Origin: Streptomyces sp. SAT1
Lineage (GTDB): Bacteria > Actinomycetota > Actinomycetes > Streptomycetales > Streptomycetaceae
DNA: 64,000 nt
NCBI RefSeq assembly: GCF_001654495.1
Contig: NZ_CP015849.1
Location: 4,811,501-4,875,500 of the forward strand
Direction of reading: 5' to 3'
Shown: positions 59,159 to 64,000 of the stretch, piece by piece
Position numbering within the stretch: position 1 is the stretch's first letter
Layout: every line of letters starts with the position of its first letter
The notes under the pieces: model-generated
The model's input: the letters and a program-made list of their open reading frames with translations, nothing else
Databases searched by the model: none
What the model was told of the DNA's origin: nothing
Position numbers and translations under genes: made by a program

Positions 59159-60769
59159 TCAGTGGGCGCTGCCCGCGGTGGCGGGCGGCAGCTCGACGGA
59201 GACACCGGCGTCCCCGGCGTCGGCCGTGTAGTCCTCCGGGCGGGTCTCGTCGACGCCGTCGGGGGCCTTCAAAGCCTTGAGGGCGAAGGTCAGGACCACG
59301 GCGACGGCCACGTTCAGCACGAACGCCGTCATGCCGATGTAGCCGATCTCGCCGATGCCCGGGATCTCCTTGGCCGAGCCGCCGAAGTGCTTCTGCGTCG
59401 GCGAGGCGACCCCGTAGGCCGCGACCGTGCCGTAGACCATGCCGACCGCCCAGCCGGCCAGCAGCGCCCAGCGGTGGAACCAGCGGGTGAACAGGCCGCC
59501 GACCAGGGCCGGGAAGGTCTGCAGGATCCAGATCCCGCCGAGCAGCTGGAAGTTGATGGCCACCGTCTTGTCCATGGTCAGCACGAAGACCAGCGCGCCC
59601 ACCTTCACCAGCAGCGAGACCAGCTTGGAGACCCGGGTCTCCTCCTTGGGCGTCGCGTCCGGCTTGATGAAGTCCTTGTAGATGTTGCGGGTGAACAGGT
59701 TCGCGGCCGCGATCGACATGATCGCCGCCGGCACCAGCGCGCCGATGCCGATGGCCGCGAAGGCGATGCCCGTGAACCAGTCCGGGAACATGTCCTCGAA
59801 CAGCTGCGGGATGGCCAGCTGGCCGTTCTGCACCTTCACGCCCGCCGCGATCGCCATGAAGCCGAGCAGCGCCAGCAGGCCCAGCATCAGCGAGTACAGC
59901 GGCAGGATCGTGGTGTTGCGGCGGATCACCTCGCGGCTGCGCGAGGACAGCGTGGCGGTGATCGAGTGCGGATACATGAACAGCGCCAGCGCGGAGCCCA
60001 GCGCCAGGGTGGCGTACGTCCACTGGCCGCCCGGGGCCGGTGCCAGTCCGCCCGCCCCGGCCTTGCTGTACTTCTCGGAGGCCGCGGCGAAGATGTCGTC
60101 GAAACCGCCCAGCTTGATCGGGATGTAGATGATCGCGACCGCGATGACGATGTAGATGAGCGCGTCCTTCACGAACGCGATCAGCGCGGGCGCGCGCAGC
60201 CCCGAGGAGTACGTGTACGCCGCCAGCACACCGAAGGCGATCAGCAGCGGCAGGTCCTTCACGAACCAGTTGGTGTTCTCGCCGCCGCCCACGCCCATCA
60301 CGTCCAGCACCGCCTGGATGCCGACGAGCTGGAGCGCGATGTACGGCATGGTGGCGAGGATGCCGGTGAGCGCCACCGCCAGCGACAGGCCCTTGGAGCC
60401 GAACCGCCCGCGCACGAAGTCGGACGTCGTCACGTACCCGTGCTTGTGCGAGACCGACCAGAGCCGGGGCAGGAAGGTGAAGATCAGCGGGTAGACCAGG
60501 ATCGTGTACGGCACCGCGAAGAACCCGGCGGCCCCGGTCGCGTAGATCGCCGCGGGCACCGCCACGAACGTGTAGGCGGTGTACAGGTCGCCGCCGAGCA
60601 GGAACCAGGTGATCCAGGTGCCGAAGGACCGGCCGCCCAGGCCCCACTCGTCCAGGCTGTGCTCGTTGTCCGCCCGGCGCCAGCGCGCTGCCAGGAAGCC
60701 CATGACGGTGACGAGCAGGAAGAAGAAGATGAAGACGCCGAGCGCGACGCCGTTGACGCCGTCCTTCAC
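59159..60769 (-). CDS. mctP: Sodium:solute symporter, MctP-type monocarboxylate permease
   Basis: The 536-residue protein has about 13 membrane helices of the SSS family, with GGRSFGTWITWFLLGGDLYT near the N-terminus and GIGALVPAAIMSIAAANLFTRN in the core. It looks closest to the MctP monocarboxylate (lactate, pyruvate, alanine) permeases; the substrate is inferred. A GTG at 60769 overlaps the stop of the small upstream gene (GTGA). That upstream DUF3311 protein is a usual partner of these symporters. Confidence 0.87.
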   Translation of the reverse strand: MKDGVNGVALGVFIFFFLLVTVMGFLAARWRRADNEHSLDEWGLGGRSFGTWITWFLLGGDLYTAYTFVAVPAAIYATGAAGFFAVPYTILVYPLIFTFLPRLWSVSHKHGYVTTSDFVRGRFGSKGLSLAVALTGILATMPYIALQLVGIQAVLDVMGVGGGENTNWFVKDLPLLIAFGVLAAYTYSSGLRAPALIAFVKDALIYIVIAVAIIYIPIKLGGFDDIFAAASEKYSKAGAGGLAPAPGGQWTYATLALGSALALFMYPHSITATLSSRSREVIRRNTTILPLYSLMLGLLALLGFMAIAAGVKVQNGQLAIPQLFEDMFPDWFTGIAFAAIGIGALVPAAIMSIAAANLFTRNIYKDFIKPDATPKEETRVSKLVSLLVKVGALVFVLTMDKTVAINFQLLGGIWILQTFPALVGGLFTRWFHRWALLAGWAVGMVYGTVAAYGVASPTQKHFGGSAKEIPGIGEIGYIGMTAFVLNVAVAVVLTFALKALKAPDGVDETRPEDYTADAGDAGVSVELPPATAGSAH

Positions 60770-61044
60770 CGGGCCGCACCGCCCTTCGCGGACGCGGAGT
60801 CACCGGTGCGGCGCCCGCGCTGGTCGTGCTGCCAGAGCCGGTAGGCGATCACCGTGAGGACCGTGGAGATGATCACCCACAGCATCTGGTACCAGTAGAA
60901 GAACGGGATGCCGATGAACGTGGGGTCGGTCTTCGCGTACGAACCGACCCACAGCATCGCCACGAACGGCGCGACGAGGCAGAGGCCGATGACCACCCGC
61001 AGGGGTGTCACCACCCCTTTGCCCACTCCTGGCCCATCTGACAT
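60766..61044 (-). CDS. DUF3311 small membrane protein, partner of the symporter
   Basis: The 92-residue protein has two membrane helices (VVIGLCLVAPFVAMLWVGSY and FFYWYQMLWVIISTVLTVIA) and a basic C-terminus. DUF3311 proteins commonly precede SSS-family permeases, as the short subunit of a two-gene transporter unit. The start is ATG 61044 with GGAG upstream; four bases overlap with the permease gene. Confidence 0.88.
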   Translation of the reverse strand: MSDGPGVGKGVVTPLRVVIGLCLVAPFVAMLWVGSYAKTDPTFIGIPFFYWYQMLWVIISTVLTVIAYRLWQHDQRGRRTGDSASAKGGAAR

Positions 61045-61088
61045 GTGCGGCTCCGTTCCTGTGCTGGTCACCGGTGCGATGCGCAGGC

Positions 61089-61106
61089 AATCTAGGTCAC
61101 GGTGAC
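61089..61106 (-). promoter_or_regulatory. Candidate promoter/operator of the symporter operon
   Basis: On the minus strand TAGATT (61094-61089) is a possible -10, immediately preceded by the dyad GTCAC-C-GTGAC (61096-61106), which would sit between -35 and -10. Confidence 0.35.
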
Positions 61107-61192
61107 AAGCGAACGGAACCCCTTGTCCGCATACCGGTTCCGCGGACACCGTCCGGGGACCGGGCGCAGGGGCACGGCGGGGCAGGGCGGGG

Positions 61193-61957
61193 TCAGTCCA
61201 TCGGCCTCTTCAGGCGCGCCACGAACTTGTAGCGGTCGCCGCGGTAGACCGAGCGCACCCACTCCACGGGCTGGCCGGTGCGGTCCTGGGAGTGCCGGGA
61301 GAGCAGCAGCATGGGCAGGCCGACATCGGTGCCGAGCAGCCCGGCCTCGCGGGGGGTGGCCAGCGAGGTCTCGATGGTCTCCTCGGCCTCGGCGAGATGG
61401 ACGTCGTAGACCTCGGCGAGGGCGGTGTAGAGCGAGGTGTACTTGACCAGGCTGCGGCGCAGCGCGGGGAAGCGCTTGGCCGAGAGGTGCGTGGTCTCGA
61501 TGGCCATGGGCTCGCCGTTGGCCATGCGCAGCCGCTCGATGCGCAGCACCCGGCCGCCCGCGGTGATGTCGAGCAGGGCGGCGAGCCGGTCGTCGGCGGT
61601 GATGTACCCGATGTCCAGCAGCTGAGAGGTCGGTTCCAGTCCTTGGGCGCGCATGTCCTCGGTGTAGGAGGTCAGTTGCAGCGCCTGGGAGACCTTCGGC
61701 TTGGCGACGAAGGTGCCTTTGCCCTGGATGCGTTCGAGCCGGCCCTCGACGACGAGTTCCTGGAGCGCCTGGCGCACGGTCGTGCGGGAGGTGTCGAACT
61801 CGGCGGCCAGGGTCCGCTCGGGCGGCACGGGCGTGCCGGGCGCCTGCGTCTGGGTCATGTCGAGCAGGTGCTTCTTCAGGCGGTAGTACTTGGGCACGCG
61901 CGCGGTACGGACGGTCGCCCCACCCTCGTTCTCCGCACTGCTGACGTCGGTGCTCAT
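61193..61957 (-). CDS. dasR: GntR-family global regulator DasR
   Basis: The 254-residue protein has a GntR/HutC winged helix (FDTSRTTVRQALQELVVEGR, GKGTFVAKPK) and a C-terminal UTRA ligand domain (IERLRMANGEPMAIETTHLS). Length and sequence match S. coelicolor DasR. DasR binds dre sites and represses N-acetylglucosamine and chitin metabolism and, indirectly, antibiotic production; glucosamine-6-phosphate lifts repression. It is divergent from dasA, and dre-like sites lie in the shared upstream region. Confidence 0.95.
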   Translation of the reverse strand: MSTDVSSAENEGGATVRTARVPKYYRLKKHLLDMTQTQAPGTPVPPERTLAAEFDTSRTTVRQALQELVVEGRLERIQGKGTFVAKPKVSQALQLTSYTEDMRAQGLEPTSQLLDIGYITADDRLAALLDITAGGRVLRIERLRMANGEPMAIETTHLSAKRFPALRRSLVKYTSLYTALAEVYDVHLAEAEETIETSLATPREAGLLGTDVGLPMLLLSRHSQDRTGQPVEWVRSVYRGDRYKFVARLKRPMD

Positions 61958-62088
61958 GCTCTGCCTTCCCGGCTCCAGTGCCGAAGCGACCGACTCCCGT
62001 CGGCCACGGCTCACATCGTGGCACGGCTTCTTGTGACGGGTGGCACCCGCACGCTCCGTGATCTCCTCTGTATACCGCCGTGACCCCC

Positions 62089-62104
62089 GCTGGTCTAGTC
62101 CATC
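62089..62104. promoter_or_regulatory. DasR-responsive element (dre-like) 1
   Basis: GCTGGTCTAGTCCATC resembles the dre consensus ACTGGTCTAGACCAGT. It lies about 130 bp upstream of dasR. Confidence 0.7.
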
Positions 62105-62268
62105 GCCCGTCCCCGGCCCGGGTGGTCCACGCGAACAGGCGCGCGACCGGGGGGAAGTGACGGCCGGTGGTCCAGTGGAGCGGGGACGTCCGTTTGACCG
62201 CATGAGCAATGAAAGGTCCCTGCATATCGCGGTCCCATAACGGAGCACCTGAGCAGGTCGGCGCACCC

Positions 62269-62297
62269 TTGACAGCCCTATTGGTCTGGGCCAAGCT
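62269..62297 (+). promoter_or_regulatory. dasA promoter overlapping a dre site
   Basis: A consensus TTGACA (62269-62274), 17-nt spacer and CAAGCT (62292-62297). The spacer and -10 are occupied by the dre-like ATTGGTCTGGGCCAAG (62280-62295), so DasR binding would block the polymerase. Confidence 0.65.
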
Positions 62298-62303
62298 CCC
62301 CGT

Positions 62304-62319
62304 ACTGGTCTACACCATT
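62304..62319. promoter_or_regulatory. DasR-responsive element (dre-like) 3 at the dasA start
   Basis: ACTGGTCTACACCATT matches the dre consensus well and coincides with the predicted dasA transcription start. A further half-site, ATTGGTCCAGG, begins at 62317. Confidence 0.75.
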
Positions 62320-62420
62320 GGTCCAGGTCCCGGCCCCATGGGCGGTGTGCGCTGACGCTTCCAACTGTCGCTCAACCGCGGGGAGGCAGGGGGGTTTGTG
62401 GCATCCCTGAGGAGGGTGGC

Positions 62421-63704
62421 GTGAAGCGCAAGCTTGTTGCCGCGATCGGTATCGCGGGAATGATGGTCTCCATCGCGGCCTGTGGCGGCAGTGACGACGA
62501 CAAGGGGGGCTCGAACGGTGCGGACGCCAAGGAGCTGACCGTCTGGCTCACCGTCGACGCGCAGAACAACTGGCCGGACCTGGTCAAGGCCGCCGACGAC
62601 GCGGTGGTGAAGAAGCACCCGGGGCTGAAGGTCAAGCACGAGTACTACGGCTGGCCGGACAAGAACACCAAGCTCGACGCGGTGCTCGCCACCGACAAGG
62701 CCCCCGACGTGGTCGAGATGGGCAACACCGAGATGCTCGGCTACATGGTCAAGGGCGCCTTCGCTCCGCTGGACGCGTCGAAGTTCGACAACTCCTCCGG
62801 GTGGCTGGACGGCCTCAAGGCCTCCGTGACGTACGAGGGCAAGACCTACGGGGTGCCCTACTACGCCGGCGGCCGCGTCGCCAACTGGCGCAAGGACATC
62901 TTCGCGCAGTCCGATGTGAAGACCACGCCGAAGACCTACCAGGAACTGATCGCCGACCTGGACAAGGTGCAGCAGAAGCAGGGCGACAAGTTCAGCGCCT
63001 GGTACCAGCCCAGCCGTGACTGGTACGCCGCGATGTCCTTCGTCTACGACGCCGGCGGCTCCATCGCCAAGGAGGACGGCGGCCAGTGGAAGGCCAACCT
63101 CTCCTCGCCGGAGTCCCTGAAGGGCCTGAACGACTACAAGGCCGTCCTGGACAAGTACATGCACGGTGACAAGACCAAGGACGAGGCCGACCGGCCCATC
63201 GTCTACGGCCAGGGCAAGTCCGGCATGATCTTCGCCGCCGCCTGGGAGGGCGCGACCGCCGCCGACCCGAAGAACGACAAGGTCGGCAAGCTCGCCGACA
63301 AGGTCGAGAACTTCGTGATGCCCGGCCCGTCCGGCAAGAACATGCCGGTCTTCCTCGGCGGTTCGGACCTCGCCGTCCCGGTCAAGTCCAAGGCGCAGGC
63401 CGTCGCCGCCGAGTGGATCAACGCCTTCACCGGCACCGCCGGCCAGAAGGGCCTGATCGCCAAGGGCAACCTGCCCAACAACAAGACCGACCTCGCGACG
63501 CTGAAGAGCGACCCGAAGACGGCGGTCCCGGCCACCGCGGCCGAGTCCAGCTGGTTCGTCCCGATGGCGCCGGGCTGGGGCCAGGTCGAGAAGGCCCAGG
63601 TGCTGCAGACCATGCTGCAGAGCATCGGCACCGGCAAGAAGTCGGTCGAGGACGCCGCCAAGGAGGCGGACGCCGCGATCGACAAGGTCATCAACACCAA
63701 GTGA
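62421..63704 (+). CDS. dasA: Chitobiose ABC transporter substrate-binding lipoprotein DasA
   Basis: The 427-residue protein has a lipoprotein signal peptide with lipobox SIAAC (Cys21), then a family 1 solute-binding fold (TVWLTVDAQNNWPDLVKAA, GVPYYAGGRVANWRKD, FLGGSDLAVPVKSKAQ). By synteny and sequence it is DasA, which captures chitobiose outside the membrane for import. The GTG at 62421 follows GAGGAGG. A hairpin between dasA and dasB probably lowers expression of the permease genes relative to the binding protein. Confidence 0.95.
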   Translation: MKRKLVAAIGIAGMMVSIAACGGSDDDKGGSNGADAKELTVWLTVDAQNNWPDLVKAADDAVVKKHPGLKVKHEYYGWPDKNTKLDAVLATDKAPDVVEMGNTEMLGYMVKGAFAPLDASKFDNSSGWLDGLKASVTYEGKTYGVPYYAGGRVANWRKDIFAQSDVKTTPKTYQELIADLDKVQQKQGDKFSAWYQPSRDWYAAMSFVYDAGGSIAKEDGGQWKANLSSPESLKGLNDYKAVLDKYMHGDKTKDEADRPIVYGQGKSGMIFAAAWEGATAADPKNDKVGKLADKVENFVMPGPSGKNMPVFLGGSDLAVPVKSKAQAVAAEWINAFTGTAGQKGLIAKGNLPNNKTDLATLKSDPKTAVPATAAESSWFVPMAPGWGQVEKAQVLQTMLQSIGTGKKSVEDAAKEADAAIDKVINTK

Positions 63705-63711
63705 CCTGAGC

Positions 63712-63740
63712 GCAGGGCCCTGCCGCGGGCGGGGCCCTGC
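63712..63740 (+). terminator. Intra-operon hairpin between dasA and dasB
   Basis: GCAGGGCCC and GGGCCCTGC form a 9-bp stem 8 nt after the dasA stop. In binding-protein transporter operons such hairpins reduce read-through or stabilise the upstream message. Confidence 0.7.
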
Positions 63741-63841
63741 TTCTCGCACGGCCGTCTCACGGGGCCCGCTCCCCGTACGGCCGTGCCGGGCTTTGCCTTG
63801 CTTCGCCTTCGTACCACCTGACGGCCGCTGAGGAGCGCGCG

Positions 63842-64000
63842 ATGAGTGCCGCAGACACGACCACCCCTGCCAAGGTGCCGCCACCGCGGCAGGCGCCGCC
63901 ACCCGCCGCCGCGGACCGGCCGCGCAGAAACCGGGCGTCGGGCGGCGCGACGACCCCATGGCTGCTGCTCGCCCCCTGCCTGCTGATCCTGGCCCTGGTC
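63842..64000 (+). CDS. dasB: DasB sugar ABC permease (5' part only)
   Basis: Fifty-three codons are visible from ATG 63842 (GAGGAG upstream). They include a Pro/Ala/Arg-rich cytoplasmic tail followed by the start of the first membrane helix (TPWLLLAPCLLILALV), typical of MalF-type permeases. Assignment rests mainly on position after dasA; the rest lies outside the window. Confidence 0.8.
   Translation, partial: MSAADTTTPAKVPPPRQAPPPAAADRPRRNRASGGATTPWLLLAPCLLILALV

Overview
The window is a high-GC actinobacterial chromosome segment and almost certainly comes from a Streptomyces. Coding regions show very strong G/C third-codon bias, GTG starts are frequent, and the gene order matches what I recall of the S. 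coelicolor core chromosome from about SCO5183 to SCO5233 (from memory, not checked). I see no prophage, insertion sequence, integrase, rRNA or CRISPR array. This is core chromosome with small local novelties, not an island.

Layout. 1-1325 holds the 5' part of a multi-pass membrane protein. 1502-14827 is a DNA-repair and redox block: an alkyltransferase-like protein, the paired helicase-nucleases AdnA and AdnB, an M20 peptidase, NudC, a mycoredoxin with its own sigma-R-type promoter, and UvrD2. 14841-15857 is the wblC/whiB7 antibiotic-response gene with a complete regulated leader (AT-rich plus -35/-10 promoter, translated upstream ORF, intrinsic attenuator). 15854-19158 has small proteins and a coupled ThiF-like/UbiB-kinase pair. 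19416-23466 has a YgjP-like metallopeptidase and a three-gene AIM24 operon whose first member is fused to a TerD domain. 23549-34715 carries housekeeping and membrane genes (Nudix, zincin, SDR, MoaE, PDZ-Lon protease, UPF0182, Sel1 repeats). 34877-34950 is an initiator tRNA-Met. 35134-37145 is a Fur-family regulator divergent from a catalase. 37269-44949 includes a CBS protein, HisN, TetR, an SMR transporter, RsgA-AroA-M50, SRAP and an alpha/beta hydrolase. 45042-49080 is sigR-rsrA plus two HD-domain membrane proteins. 49185-53695 has a TPR protein, peptide deformylase and the albaflavenone pair (epi-isozizaene synthase plus CYP170). 53723-58391 has a GlxA-type regulator and nrdAB, preceded by candidate NrdR boxes and a cobalamin riboswitch. 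A decayed GNAT gene follows, then an mctP-type symporter operon, dasR, and dasA with the start of dasB running off the end.

How the parts connect. The sigR-rsrA thiol-stress switch has its expected autoregulatory promoter, and the same GGAAT-N18-GTT signature sits upstream of the mycoredoxin 32 kb away. A weaker GGAAC-N18-GTT match precedes the UPF0182 gene. DasR-type operator sequences flank the dasR-dasA divergent region. Many genes have a TANNNT-like hexamer 6-7 nt before the start codon, consistent with leaderless mRNAs.

Most notable oddities: a 45-bp in-frame palindromic insertion with atypical codons inside nrdA; the TerD-AIM24 fusion operon; the wblC uORF/attenuator; a GNAT gene with its acetyl-CoA core deleted; a catalytic HD-GYP protein coupled to a degenerate HD partner; and several small tandem duplications, including a 35-bp one that copies a stop codon. 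Functional names rest on motif recognition; promoter and operator calls are pattern-based.
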